A stretch of DNA of 64,000 nt from Phycisphaerales bacterium (lineage in GTDB: Bacteria > Planctomycetota > Phycisphaerae > Phycisphaerales > UBA1924), in NCBI GenBank assembly GCA_013360695.1, contig JABWBC010000002.1:23002-87001 (forward strand), in the 5' to 3' direction. Numbering within the stretch: position 1 is the first letter of the stretch; every line of letters starts with the position of its first letter. Both the position numbers and the translations under genes were made by a program. The notes under the pieces were generated by a model, which was not told the origin of the DNA, did no database searches, and saw only the letters and a program-made list of their open reading frames with translations. Shown in pieces: positions 9,507-19,354 of the stretch.

Positions 9507-11717
9507 TCAGCACCCCGCCTCAAAGTGCTCGGCGAATGCGTCGTAGTCATCTCCATTCACAAAGCCGTCCTGGTTGATGTCGGCGCCGAGGTAGCCCTCT
9601 TCGAAGAACTCGGCGAACGCATCGTAATCATCGCCGTTGACGAAGCCGTCGGCGTTGAAGTCCGCGGGGCAGCATGTGGCGGCCACGGCGAGCGTCGCAG
9701 CGTCGCTCTGGGCGGCGGAACAGACGTTGACCGCGCCGCAGCGGATCAGCGCCGAGCCGCTGGTCCAGTCGTCGTGGAATCCCGGGCCGGGCGTGATGAT
9801 GATCGACTCGGTCGTCGTGCCGACCGCCCAGTATGCGACTTGGCCAGACGTGGCAAGCGTCTCACCTTCGTCGATCGAGCGCCAGGCGCCGGACGTGACG
9901 GGGTCCGAGACCTGCCATGTGAGGGCTGGCGGTCCGCCACCCTCGATGGCGATAGCGAACGGCGCGGGCGAGTTGGTGCAGGTCTCGGCGTCGCCGGGAT
10001 TCTGCGTGAAGTACGGCGCATCGACGCAACTGGTAATGTTGAGCGTGCCGGCCCATGCTTCGAGATAGCCGGAGTTGCAGCCGCCCTCTTCCCCGATTCC
10101 CTCCATGCCGATGATGTGCCGGCCGGGCGAAACCGGTCCCAGGTCGATGACACCGGTCGAAATGCCGGCACCGACGGGCGGGGTCTCGATCATGAGCGCG
10201 CCGTCGAGGTAGAAGCGCATGCCGACGTTGGAGCAGTGCCCCGGCGAAGTGATGTACTCGACCTGGAGGGTACCGCAGGTGTCACGTTCGACCTCGAACA
10301 GGTTCCCGCACTCCTGGCCGTTCATGGTGCAAGAGGTGCCGGCGGGCATGGACTCGGCGACCGTGCCGCACCCGGGGTTGATGGCGAGCTGCGCGAACGA
10401 CGAGTTGGCGAACGTGCACTCGGTGGAGACGCGGCAGCGATAGAAACCGGCGTCATCGCTGGAGACGTTCATAATGGTGAGCGTGGGCGTGTCGGAACCC
10501 GCGATGGCGGATCCGGTGCCGGTGGGGCCGTCGGCGAGCGCGTCGGAGTAGCCGCGGTACCACTGGTATGTGAGGCCTGAATTGGCCGTGGCGGTGACGG
10601 CAAACACGGCGGCGCCGCCGGGCACTGCGGCCACTGGGACTGGCTGATCAACGATCGTCGGCGCGCACGGTGAAGGGAGGTTCTTGATGACGAATCCACG
10701 ACGCACGCCGTTATGCTTGCCGGCACCGGCGATCGTGCGGGCGTCGCGCGACACTCCGGAGACACTCTCGAGGGTCCAGCCGGTGAGATCGACGCCAAGC
10801 GACGCGAGGTAAGGCTGGAGGCGCACGCCGAGGTTCCCGTTGAGCCAGATCAAGGCGGTCCCGTCGGGATGCGGGCCGTACACGGCGTTTCCCCACACCA
10901 CGGTGGCGTCGGCGGAAACGACCGCAGCACGACAATCAAGCCCGGACTCCGCGGTCAAGAGCTCAACCATGCCGTTGCCGCCATTCCATATGAACGCGCG
11001 GAAAACGTCTCCGGCGAGCACGCACTCGCCGACGACGCTGGAGCCATCGCGGGAGATGCCGAACGCGCGCGAATGCACGCCTCCGGGCAGGAGCCCGAGG
11101 TCCTGGGACCCCATTCCCTCTTCCCAGCGGAACGCGCGATCGGTCGGGTTTGACCAGTAGCCGACGATGACCCGGCCATCAGCGCTGACCGCGGCTCCCA
11201 CCGAGCTGACGTAGGCCGGATCGGGAGCGATGAACACGATGTTTCCCAAATGGTCGGTGCGAGCCGCGCACGACTCGTTGACGGGCCTTGTGAAGACGCC
11301 GACCAGGAACTTCCCGTCTCCGTTGGCGGCGTAGTACGTCCCGCCGGTCCAATTCGGAGGGAGTGGCCAAGCAAGAGGTCCTCCGAGCGCGTCCCAGAAG
11401 ATGGGCTTGCGGAGATTCTGAGATGCAAGATAGCCGGATCCAACGATGGTCGTACCGTCACCGCTGATCCCAAGGGCGTTGTAGACGCCACCGGCGGTGT
11501 TCAGTTCACGCAGACCCGTGTTCGTGTTCCACGCCAAGGGGAGTTGCTTGGGTGAATTGCACGATGCCGATGCGTCTGCGCCGCTGTCGCTCAGGCCGGT
11601 CACGTACGAGTCAATCGTCCCGCTGGGCACTCCGATGTCGATGATCTGGGGCTGGGCCGTCGCGGCCACGGCAAGCACCAAAGATGGGACGGTGCCAATA
11701 ACATACGAGGTCTTCAT
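9507..11717 (-). CDS. Secreted HAF-repeat / Ig-like protein with C-terminal GC-type dockerin
   Basis: Signal peptide MKTSYVIGTVPSLVLAVAATAQ; repeats 'GISGDGTTIVGSGYL', 'VSADGRVIVGYW'; Ig-like 'VFAVTATANSGLTYQWYRG...DDAGFYRCRVS'; C-term CPADFNADGFVNGDDYDAFAEFFEEGYLGADINQDGFVNGDDYDAFAEHFEAGC. Confidence 0.88.
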   Translation of the reverse strand: MKTSYVIGTVPSLVLAVAATAQPQIIDIGVPSGTIDSYVTGLSDSGADASASCNSPKQLPLAWNTNTGLRELNTAGGVYNALGISGDGTTIVGSGYLASQNLRKPIFWDALGGPLAWPLPPNWTGGTYYAANGDGKFLVGVFTRPVNESCAARTDHLGNIVFIAPDPAYVSSVGAAVSADGRVIVGYWSNPTDRAFRWEEGMGSQDLGLLPGGVHSRAFGISRDGSSVVGECVLAGDVFRAFIWNGGNGMVELLTAESGLDCRAAVVSADATVVWGNAVYGPHPDGTALIWLNGNLGVRLQPYLASLGVDLTGWTLESVSGVSRDARTIAGAGKHNGVRRGFVIKNLPSPCAPTIVDQPVPVAAVPGGAAVFAVTATANSGLTYQWYRGYSDALADGPTGTGSAIAGSDTPTLTIMNVSSDDAGFYRCRVSTECTFANSSFAQLAINPGCGTVAESMPAGTSCTMNGQECGNLFEVERDTCGTLQVEYITSPGHCSNVGMRFYLDGALMIETPPVGAGISTGVIDLGPVSPGRHIIGMEGIGEEGGCNSGYLEAWAGTLNITSCVDAPYFTQNPGDAETCTNSPAPFAIAIEGGGPPALTWQVSDPVTSGAWRSIDEGETLATSGQVAYWAVGTTTESIIITPGPGFHDDWTSGSALIRCGAVNVCSAAQSDAATLAVAATCCPADFNADGFVNGDDYDAFAEFFEEGYLGADINQDGFVNGDDYDAFAEHFEAGC

Positions 11718-11871
11718 GGGCTACTCCAAGGCGGCGATACAACCTGGCCGCGAATCGTGCTCCCGAAAGGCGTCGTCAGGTCGAGCGACCGGACACGCAA
11801 TCCGCGGAAAGAAGCCAAATGGCGCACGGCGTATGTCGGATTCGGCCCGCGGCCGGTATCATGGAACGGCC

Positions 11872-12447
11872 GTGAACACCAGAGATTTGACCGTCATCCT
11901 GAGGCGCGTCGAAGCGGGAGAGGTCGCCGCGGCACCCTTGCTGCTTGAGGCGATCTATGACGAGCTCCGCAGCCTGGCAAGAGCCCAGATGAACGCCGAA
12001 CGACCGGGGCACACTCTCGATGCGACGGCGCTGGTTCATGAGGCGTATCTCAGACTGGTGCGACAGACCGACGCGGGCTGGAAGGATCGGGCTCATTTCC
12101 TCTCGGCGGCCGCGGTCGCCATGCGCCGGATCTTGATCGATCACGCACGGGCGCGGCTCCGCGACAAGCGCGGCGGCGGCGCGGCGCGAGCCGCTCTGGA
12201 TCCGGATCGGCTGGCGAAGGGCACCGAGCTCGATGATGTGGAGCTTGTTTCACTGGGTGAAGCGCTGGACGAACTCGAAGTGTGCGATCCTCTGGGGGCG
12301 AGGATTGTGGCGATGCGCTACTTCGCGGACATGGAGATCGAGCAGATCGCGGCGGTCGAGGGGATCGCGGACCGAACCGTGCGCCGTCGCTGGAACCTCG
12401 CGCGGGCCCGCCTCTTTCAACGCCTGACCGGAGGCCCGCTCCAATGA
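11872..12447 (+). CDS. ECF-type RNA polymerase sigma factor (TIGR02999-like)
   Basis: GTG start: MNTRDLTVILRRVEAGEVAAAPLLLEAIYDELRSLARAQMNAERPGHTLDATALVHEAYLRLV...MRRILIDHARARLRDKRGGG. Stop overlaps the next ATG (ATGA). Confidence 0.88.
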   Translation: MNTRDLTVILRRVEAGEVAAAPLLLEAIYDELRSLARAQMNAERPGHTLDATALVHEAYLRLVRQTDAGWKDRAHFLSAAAVAMRRILIDHARARLRDKRGGGAARAALDPDRLAKGTELDDVELVSLGEALDELEVCDPLGARIVAMRYFADMEIEQIAAVEGIADRTVRRRWNLARARLFQRLTGGPLQ

Positions 12448-15404
12448 ATCTCCGGCCGGACAGTTCCGCGTGGAATGACCGCGTTGCGGACGCGCTCGAC
12501 GAGGTGCTGGCGGCGCCGGCGGAGGCTCGCGATGCGGCGCTCGATCGAGTCGCGGCGGGTGACGTGCGACTTCGGGATGAGGTCCGCGGACTTCTGGCTA
12601 CGTACGAGAGATCGGGCAAGTTCCTGGAGCCTCAACGCGACCTGGTGGGCGTGGCGTTCGGCTCCTCGCGGATCGTCGAGCGGCTGGGTCAGGGCGGCAT
12701 GGGCGTGGTGTATCGCGCGATCGACGAACGCCTCGCACGCGACGTCGCGGTCAAGGTGCTCACCGGCGCATGGAGCGAGAGCCCCGAGCGTCGCGCTCGC
12801 CTGGAACGAGAAGCCCGTGCCCTGGCGGCGCTCAACCACCGTCGCATCGCGGCGGTGTATGGCCTGGAAGAGTCCGTGCCTCTCTCGGGACGGCGCACGC
12901 ATCTCGGGCTTCTGATGGAGTTCGTGCCGGGCAAGACGCTGGACCGGCTGCGTCTGCCGATCGAATGGCATGAAGCGGTGCGCATCGCCGCGCAGATCGC
13001 CGAGGGGCTGGAAGCCTCGCACGCACGCGGCATCGTCCATCGAGACCTCAAACCCTCCAACATCTCGCTCACGCCCGAGGGCGACGTAAAGCTCCTTGAC
13101 TTTGGGCTTGCAAAGGCATGGCTGGACGCGCCTTCGCACGAACTGGGCTCGCGCGCCGCGCCGCTCACGCCGATTCCCACGCCGTCTCCAACCCCTGCGC
13201 CCCGATCGCTCGTGCTCACGCAGGAAGGGACGCTGCTCGGAACGCCGGCCTACATGAGCCCGGAGCAGGCGGCGGGCAAACCCGCGGATCGGCGTGCCGA
13301 CATGTGGGCGCTGGGCTGCATTCTCGCGGAGTTGATCACGGGCGAGCGCCTGTTTCAGCGCGGCGATTCGCGCGAGACTCTGGAGGCCGTCCGGCGCCAG
13401 GAGCCCAACCTTGAAGCGTTGGCCGTGGCCGCCCCCGCGCCAATCGTTGAGATCGTGCGGCGCTGCCTTCGGAAAGACCCCGACCTTCGCCTGCGCGACG
13501 CGGGAGATCTCCGCGTGCGCCTCGAGGAAATCCTGGCAACTCCTCCCGACGCGGTGGAGCGCGGCCTTTCGCGCCGGCGGGCGATCACGATCGGAGGCGC
13601 GGCGTTGGGGCTGGTAGGGCTCGGCGGCGCGTGGCTTGGCAAGCGATTCGCTTCGCCCGCGCCCGTGTCACCCATCCGGTTCACGTTCGATGCCTCGGAG
13701 ATGCTCCCCACCCGGTGGGATTTGGGCGCGTCATTCGCCGTGTCGCCCGACGGAAAGTCCATCGTGTACGCCGGCTTTCGCGGTGCGGAAACACAGAACT
13801 TGCACGTTCGCCGCCTCGACGATGCAGCGCCCAGACACCTCGTTGATGCCGGCCCGGCCCGCACACCCTGCTTCTCGCCCGACGGCACATGGATCGCGTA
13901 CTCGGACTCGGTCACCGGTCAACTCCGGCGCATCCGCCCCGACACCGGCGATCGCGCCGAGTGGGGCGGAATCGCGTGCGACGCCGGCGGCATTGCGTGG
14001 ACTTCGCTGGGGCGTCTCGTATTCAGTTTGCGCCGCACGCTCTGGGCCGTGGGCGTTGAGGACAACGCATCGAGCGCGTCGCAGGTCACGAAGCTCGATA
14101 CAACTCGCGGCGACCTCGAGCACGCGCAGGCGTGCCAGGTCCCGGGGCGCGGCGCGATCGTGTTCAGCGTTGAACGTCGCCGCGGCGAAGCACGCACATG
14201 CGGACTCGCGAGCCTTGATCTCGGCACGCCAGCGTCGGGCGGCGAGATCATCCTGGAGAACGCGAGCTCGCCGCAGTTTCTTTCGGCAGACATCCTGCTG
14301 TTCTCGCGCGGCGAGTGGATCATGGCGGTGCGATTCGACCCGACACACCTCCGCGTTGTCGGCAATCCCGTACGTGTCGTCGGCCCGCTCCCGCCTCTCG
14401 CCGATCGGCTTGCGCCTCCTCGATTCGCGGTCGCGGCCGGTTCACTCGTCCATCTGCCGCAGGCCTCCGCCGCGCTGCCGACATGCCTGGCGTGGGTCGG
14501 AGTTGACGGCTCTTTCTCGCCGATCTTCGAAGGCTCGACTCCGATCTACTCGTTGCGCCTCTCGCCTGATGGTTCCCGGGTCGCCTTCGCAGCAGGTGAC
14601 GGCCCGGCGGGCATATGGGTCCGTGATCTGGCACGGGGAACGCTGACACCCGTTGCGCCCGACGCAGCGCGAGACCACGCCAGCCCGGTGTGGTCACGCG
14701 ACGGCACGCGTGTGTTTTTCCGATCCGATGGCGCGGGCACCTCACGCATCGCGTATTGTCGAACGGAGAGCGCAAGCACGCCGGAGACTCTGCTCGAAGT
14801 CTCCGATCGATTCTGGGCATCGCCCGAGGATTTTGTGCCCGACTCGAAGACCGTGCTGATCACGATCAATCCGAGGTCGACGGATCCAAGCGACATCTAC
14901 GCCCTACCGATCGATGCGCCTGAGCAGAAGCATGTTGTGTTCCCGGTCGTTGCCGATCGCGGTTCGGCCAGGGTGAGCCCCGCTGGCGACCTGTTGCTCT
15001 ACAGCGAGTTCGACACGGGCGCGACGCCAACCTACTTCAGGCAGAATGACGCGGCCGGGCTGACGGTGTATCTGCAGCCGTGGCCCGGGCTCAACGGGCG
15101 GCATCAGGTTTCGGCGGTGTTCGGCCGCCGACCAACGTGGCGTCGCGACGGACGAGCCGTCTACTACCAGGTTCGCAATCACCTGTACGAAGTCGAAGTG
15201 ACCAAGAGCGGCGGGACGATCTCGCTCTCCAAGCCGCGGCTTGCGCTCGCGTCGTTGCCCGAGTCTCCGTTCGACGCCGCACTCGAGCCCGGGCGGTTTA
15301 TCGCGGCGGTGCCGCCCGGACCCCTCGAGCCGGTGACGCGATTCGCGTTCACGCTGGGCTTCGATGTCGTCGTGAAGGAAGCGATGGCGGGTGCGGGGTC
15401 ATGA
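12444..15404 (+). CDS. Ser/Thr protein kinase with C-terminal TolB/WD40-like beta-propeller
   Basis: ATG at 12444 (MNLRPDSSAWND); VERLGQGGMGVVYRAIDERLARDVAVKVL, IVHRDLKPSNISLTPEGDVKLLDFGLAKAW; TM around 13590-13650; repeats 'FAVSPDGKSIVYAGF', 'PCFSPDGTWIAYSDS', 'LRLSPDGSRVAFAAG'. Confidence 0.92.
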   Translation: MNLRPDSSAWNDRVADALDEVLAAPAEARDAALDRVAAGDVRLRDEVRGLLATYERSGKFLEPQRDLVGVAFGSSRIVERLGQGGMGVVYRAIDERLARDVAVKVLTGAWSESPERRARLEREARALAALNHRRIAAVYGLEESVPLSGRRTHLGLLMEFVPGKTLDRLRLPIEWHEAVRIAAQIAEGLEASHARGIVHRDLKPSNISLTPEGDVKLLDFGLAKAWLDAPSHELGSRAAPLTPIPTPSPTPAPRSLVLTQEGTLLGTPAYMSPEQAAGKPADRRADMWALGCILAELITGERLFQRGDSRETLEAVRRQEPNLEALAVAAPAPIVEIVRRCLRKDPDLRLRDAGDLRVRLEEILATPPDAVERGLSRRRAITIGGAALGLVGLGGAWLGKRFASPAPVSPIRFTFDASEMLPTRWDLGASFAVSPDGKSIVYAGFRGAETQNLHVRRLDDAAPRHLVDAGPARTPCFSPDGTWIAYSDSVTGQLRRIRPDTGDRAEWGGIACDAGGIAWTSLGRLVFSLRRTLWAVGVEDNASSASQVTKLDTTRGDLEHAQACQVPGRGAIVFSVERRRGEARTCGLASLDLGTPASGGEIILENASSPQFLSADILLFSRGEWIMAVRFDPTHLRVVGNPVRVVGPLPPLADRLAPPRFAVAAGSLVHLPQASAALPTCLAWVGVDGSFSPIFEGSTPIYSLRLSPDGSRVAFAAGDGPAGIWVRDLARGTLTPVAPDAARDHASPVWSRDGTRVFFRSDGAGTSRIAYCRTESASTPETLLEVSDRFWASPEDFVPDSKTVLITINPRSTDPSDIYALPIDAPEQKHVVFPVVADRGSARVSPAGDLLLYSEFDTGATPTYFRQNDAAGLTVYLQPWPGLNGRHQVSAVFGRRPTWRRDGRAVYYQVRNHLYEVEVTKSGGTISLSKPRLALASLPESPFDAALEPGRFIAAVPPGPLEPVTRFAFTLGFDVVVKEAMAGAGS

Positions 15405-15449
15405 AGCGCAGCCGCGGTCCGATCGCTCGCCGCTCGCGTCTTGCCTGAG

Positions 15450-15775
15450 AGCTTGGAACTACGACGGAGCGATCTGCACGAATAGAGCTTGTACCCGCCG
15501 CGCTCCTCGACCAGCCGGCCCGCGTCACGCATCAGGTTCTCGAAGACCCCCTCGCGCACCCAGAGTGTGAAGTATTTGTGCACGGAACTCTTGCCGCCGT
15601 ACGCGCGCGGCAAGTCCTTCCACTTCGCGCCGTTGTCGAGGACCCAGAAGATGCCGCGGAGGGTTTGACGCTTGTCCATCGCCGGGCGTCCGCCCTCGGG
15701 AGACACCGGCGCGTCGGGCACCCGTTCCGCCAGGCAATCGAGTTGTTGTTCGCTCAGTCGCATCCCGGTCGACAC
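15450..15775 (-). pseudogene. IS5-type transposase, N-terminal fragment
   Basis: MSTGMRLSEQQLDCLAERVPDAPVSPEGGRPAMDKRQTLRGIFWVLDNGAKWKDLPRAYGGKSSVHKYFTLWVREGVFENLMRDAGRLVEERGGYKLYS, then the homology-like pattern ends; no catalytic half follows. Left boundary approximate. Confidence 0.75.
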
Positions 15776-15802
15776 CGGTTGCGCGGTTTACGGATAACCT
15801 CT

Positions 15803-16010
15803 ACTGTCTTTGGCTCGAATCGGCCCGCACGCGGAGAGGGCAGCATTCTCCGCATTTGGTGACCTCCTCCGCGCAGCTGCTGGTTTTTCAGTGGTTTGCG
15901 AAGCAGCCTCCACGCCCAAAGGGGCCTGAGTCCCAAATGAGACCCAAGAACCGGCCCTTTGCGCGCCTCCGGTTTTGCAGACGTTGCCGATTTTGAGCTG
16001 TTCTTGACTG
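15803..16010. repeat. Dispersed repeat family, copy A (truncated)
   Basis: ctcgaatcggcccgcacgcggagagggcagcattctccgcatttggtgac...ctgctggtttttcagtggtttgcgaagcagcctccacgcccaaaggggcctgagtcccaaatgagacccaagaaccggcc; near-identical to stretches at ~42.9 and ~52.3 kb. Confidence 0.9.
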
Positions 16011-16239
16011 GCGGCGCCGGTGTCGCCATTGGTCATTGACCTGTCCGGTCGCGGAGGACGAACGCGATTGCGACTTCTCGCTTTCAATCGCGATTCGTGG
16101 CGGGCCCCCCGCTGCCTCCAGAAGACCTGTTCCGTGCCAGACTGCTGCCTTGACACAAACGTCGCATGCCGTGGTCCAGCTCTGGTCATCCGTACCTGCT
16201 AATGAGCCGGGTTCGTCAACACGCTCCCGCCGAGAACGA

Positions 16240-18534
16240 CTATCTCACGTCATACGCGCAGTCATCGAGGTTTTCGACGAGCCACTCGCCGCCGAACTCG
16301 GGCTCCCAGTAGTAGCGGACGATCTCACCGTCGTCGGAGCGTCCGACGACGTTGAGCGAGTCATCGGCGCCGGCGATGCCGCGGAGCGCCGTGCTGGGAT
16401 CGGTGGCGGTCATGCCGACGGTACTGGAGAGTGACGTGATGCTCCAGTCGGTCATGCCGGGGGCCCACCAGTAGACCTTGACCTCGCCGGTGGATTGATC
16501 GAAGCCGACGATGTTCAGGCCGTCCCACGAGGAGCGGTAGCTGCTGACGGATGTCGGAGTGAGGCTTGGGCCGCTGAACTGATCGGTGAGATTGCTGATT
16601 TCCCAGTCACCGCCGAAGGAAGGGACCCACCAGACAACCTGGATGTCTCCGGAGTCATCGACGCCGCCGATATTGATGCCGCCCCAGGAGGTCAGGTAGA
16701 CGGTGAGGCCGCCGACGAAGTTGATGGAGCTGGCGCCGGTGACTTGGCTGAGGTTGTCGGATTGCCAGTAGCCAAGGCCGGGTGCCCACCAGACGGACCA
16801 GATGTCACCATTCGAGTCGATCCCGGCGAGATTGAGGCCCTCCCACGAAGTGTCGTAGGAGATGAGGTTTCCGACGAAGACGGGGACGTCCTCGCTGTTG
16901 GCGGAGAGGTCCTCGAGCGTGACATTGTGATACTCCCACTCTGATGAGCCGGCAGGAAGGGTGTAGCGGACGATGTGGCCCTGGGCGTTGAGGCCGAGGA
17001 TATGGACGTTTCCGGTGTTGTCTTCCATCACCTCGATCTGGCTGACGATGGCGGTTGAGCCGTTGACGAGCTGGGTCAGGCTGGTACCGGACCAAGAGCC
17101 GTCGTCATTTCGGTGGTAGTAGGTCGTGTCGACTCCGGCGCCGACGGCATAGGTGCTTCCATCATCTTCATCGCACCAGGAGACGAGATCGCTGACGGAG
17201 TCTGGGCCGTAGGCGGAGAGGTCGACGTCTCGCCAGTACTTGTCGTCGCCGAGTTCGAAGATCCGCGGGCGCCCGGAGTCGTCGAGGGAGGCGTAGGTGG
17301 CGACGGCGGTTCCGGTGTCGGAGGTGACGCTGGTGGGGATAATGCGGGTAGCGATGCTGAGGTAGGCCTCGGAGTCGTCGGAAGAGCTCGAGATCAACGT
17401 GTTGCCGTCTGCGCCGAGTATGAACGAGGCGGTGGAGACGTTGCTGTCGTCGTCGGAGGTGATGAGGACGAGGCGGCCGGACTGAATGGCCCAGGTGCCA
17501 GAGCGTTCGATCTTGCCGGAGTCGTCGTCGCTGTAGCCGTCGTCGTAGGAGGAGGAGCCGACGAGGGTGAAGGTGCCGTTATCCTTGATGTTGAGGATTC
17601 CGTCTTCGTTACCGCCGCCGCCGGAGTCGTCGAAGTTCTGGCCGGAGTCGTCGTTGTCGTCGAGGGTCCAGCGATAGGAGCCAACGACGTTCAGGCTGGT
17701 GGGAGTGGCGGTGCGGTACATGAGGCCGACGCCGGGGTCGGTGGTTTCCAGGCCGCCGGTGGCAAAGACGATGAAGTTCTTGGCGGCGTTGAGGTACATG
17801 ACGGACTCGGGGTCTTCGGCGAGGGAGACTCTGCCGTCGGTCGTCACGCCGCTGATTGTGACGCTAAAGGCACCGAGATCGTCGTCGCCGGCCAGAGAGT
17901 TGAAGCTCATGGTGCTGCCGGAGACGGCGGTGTTCCCTTCGGCGATAAAGGCCTCGAAGTCGTCGCCGCTGGTGGTCGTGCCGATCCAGAGGAAGTTCCA
18001 AGAGCCGTCGAGGTCGGTGATGGTGGCGCTGGTGGGGCGTTCGACGAAGAGGAAGAACTCTTCGTCCACCGCCCAGTCCTGCACGTATTCGGCGTAGGTC
18101 CAGCCGATCGCGTTGCCGGACGCGGCGAAGAAGCTGGAGGCCGAGGCGTCTTCGGCGGGGCGTGTGGGGTCCATCCAGCCCTTGTCGTTGATGGTCATGC
18201 GCCCGCCGCCGAGACGGGCCAGCGAGATGCCGCTGATGGGGCCGAGAGCGACCGGCGGATTGGGACCGCCGGAGTCAACGAAGGAGGCGGAGGTTTGTCC
18301 CTGATCGTTGACGGAGCCCTCAATGACGTAAGACCATGCGGCGTAGGTATCGGAGTCCGCTGCGGCGAGTCCGACGCCCGCGAAGTTGGCGGAGAGCAGG
18401 GTGCGCGGGTCGAGGGCTTCGAAGAGAGCTCCGGGCGTCGGCAGAAGCTGCCATGCATTTCGGGTTTCATGCCGACCGAGGCACGCGCCCATACTCCGAC
18501 CGCCAAGCTCGCCGATTCTACCGCAACGACTCAT
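16240..18534 (-). CDS. LEPR-XLL-like surface protein with WW-rich C-terminal repeat module
   Basis: ATG at 18534 (MSRCGRIGELGGRSMGACLGRHETRNAWQLLPTPGALFEALDPRTLLSANF); LDPRTLLSA resembles LEPR-XLL. C-term 'GLNLAGIDSNGDIWSVWWAPGLGYWQSDNLSQVTGA' is similar to the tail of 4357-9093. Confidence 0.85.
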   Translation of the reverse strand: MSRCGRIGELGGRSMGACLGRHETRNAWQLLPTPGALFEALDPRTLLSANFAGVGLAAADSDTYAAWSYVIEGSVNDQGQTSASFVDSGGPNPPVALGPISGISLARLGGGRMTINDKGWMDPTRPAEDASASSFFAASGNAIGWTYAEYVQDWAVDEEFFLFVERPTSATITDLDGSWNFLWIGTTTSGDDFEAFIAEGNTAVSGSTMSFNSLAGDDDLGAFSVTISGVTTDGRVSLAEDPESVMYLNAAKNFIVFATGGLETTDPGVGLMYRTATPTSLNVVGSYRWTLDDNDDSGQNFDDSGGGGNEDGILNIKDNGTFTLVGSSSYDDGYSDDDSGKIERSGTWAIQSGRLVLITSDDDSNVSTASFILGADGNTLISSSSDDSEAYLSIATRIIPTSVTSDTGTAVATYASLDDSGRPRIFELGDDKYWRDVDLSAYGPDSVSDLVSWCDEDDGSTYAVGAGVDTTYYHRNDDGSWSGTSLTQLVNGSTAIVSQIEVMEDNTGNVHILGLNAQGHIVRYTLPAGSSEWEYHNVTLEDLSANSEDVPVFVGNLISYDTSWEGLNLAGIDSNGDIWSVWWAPGLGYWQSDNLSQVTGASSINFVGGLTVYLTSWGGINIGGVDDSGDIQVVWWVPSFGGDWEISNLTDQFSGPSLTPTSVSSYRSSWDGLNIVGFDQSTGEVKVYWWAPGMTDWSITSLSSTVGMTATDPSTALRGIAGADDSLNVVGRSDDGEIVRYYWEPEFGGEWLVENLDDCAYDVR

Positions 18535-18701
18535 AGACAGAGCTCCTTCCTGCGCCGAGGCATCCCCTTCCATGCGATGGATCGATGCAGCGTATGTCAA
18601 GGTTCGCGGGCGACGCGGCACGTTTTCTTGAGCTTCAGAAGCGTTGGCGAGCGCCCGCTTGGCGGCCTCGTCGCTTCGGCCGATCCGTGCCCGCCCAGTG
18701 G

Positions 18702-18717
18702 GGTCCAAAATTGGACC
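18702..18717. promoter_or_regulatory. Perfect inverted repeat (possible operator) in sigma/surface-protein intergenic region
   Basis: GGTCCAA-AA-TTGGACC: 7-bp arms, 2-nt spacer, 46 nt upstream of the sigma ATG at 18764. Confidence 0.4.
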
Positions 18718-18763
18718 TCAACGGCGGAGTTTGAAGCGGGCTGGTGGCGCCAACAATGTCACC

Positions 18764-19354
18764 ATGCCCGAGTCCTCCGATGGCATTCCAAGCCGCGTCA
18801 CTCAGCTTTTGGCGAGCGCTGGACGGGGCGACCGGTCCGCGACCGAGGAGCTCTTCCCGCTGGTGTATGAAGAACTGCGCGCTATCGCGGAGCGGTTCCT
18901 TGGCAAGGAGCGGCCCGGCCAGACGCTGCAACCGACCGCGCTGGTCCACGAGGCCTTCCTCCGCCTCGTCGGCCCGTCGGATCGGGGCTGGGAGAACCGG
19001 GCCCATTTTTTCGGCGCCGCCTCGCAGGCGATCCGGCGCATCCTGACCGACCGAGCGCGAGGACGGGCCCGATTGAAACGTGGCGGATCGGTGCGGGCAA
19101 TCTCACTCCAAGACGCGGGCGACATCGCCGAGCCCGCGCGGGACGACGAACTGCTGGCGCTCGATGAGGCGCTGACCTCGCTGGCACAGCTTGATCCGCA
19201 AAAGGCGCGGGTCGTGGAGCTGCGGTTCTTCGGCGGACTTTCCGGCGAGGAAACGGCCGAGGCCATGGGCATCTCGGCGAGCACGGTCGCCCGCGACTGG
19301 AAGTTTGCACGGGTGTGGCTGCACGCGAAGATCACGGGTGAGGGCGCGCCATGA
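18764..19354 (+). CDS. ECF-type RNA polymerase sigma factor (TIGR02999-like)
   Basis: MPESSDGIPSRVTQLLASAGRGDRSATEELFPLVYEELRAIAERFLGKERPGQTLQPTALVHEAFLRLVG...VVELRFFGGLSGEETAEAMGISASTVARDWKFARVWL. Confidence 0.9.
   Translation: MPESSDGIPSRVTQLLASAGRGDRSATEELFPLVYEELRAIAERFLGKERPGQTLQPTALVHEAFLRLVGPSDRGWENRAHFFGAASQAIRRILTDRARGRARLKRGGSVRAISLQDAGDIAEPARDDELLALDEALTSLAQLDPQKARVVELRFFGGLSGEETAEAMGISASTVARDWKFARVWLHAKITGEGAP

Noticed and set aside
17113-18870. 585-aa + strand ORF
   Set aside because: Antisense to the LEPR-XLL-like gene 16240-18534; V/G/D/E-rich low-complexity translation typical of high-GC antisense frames.
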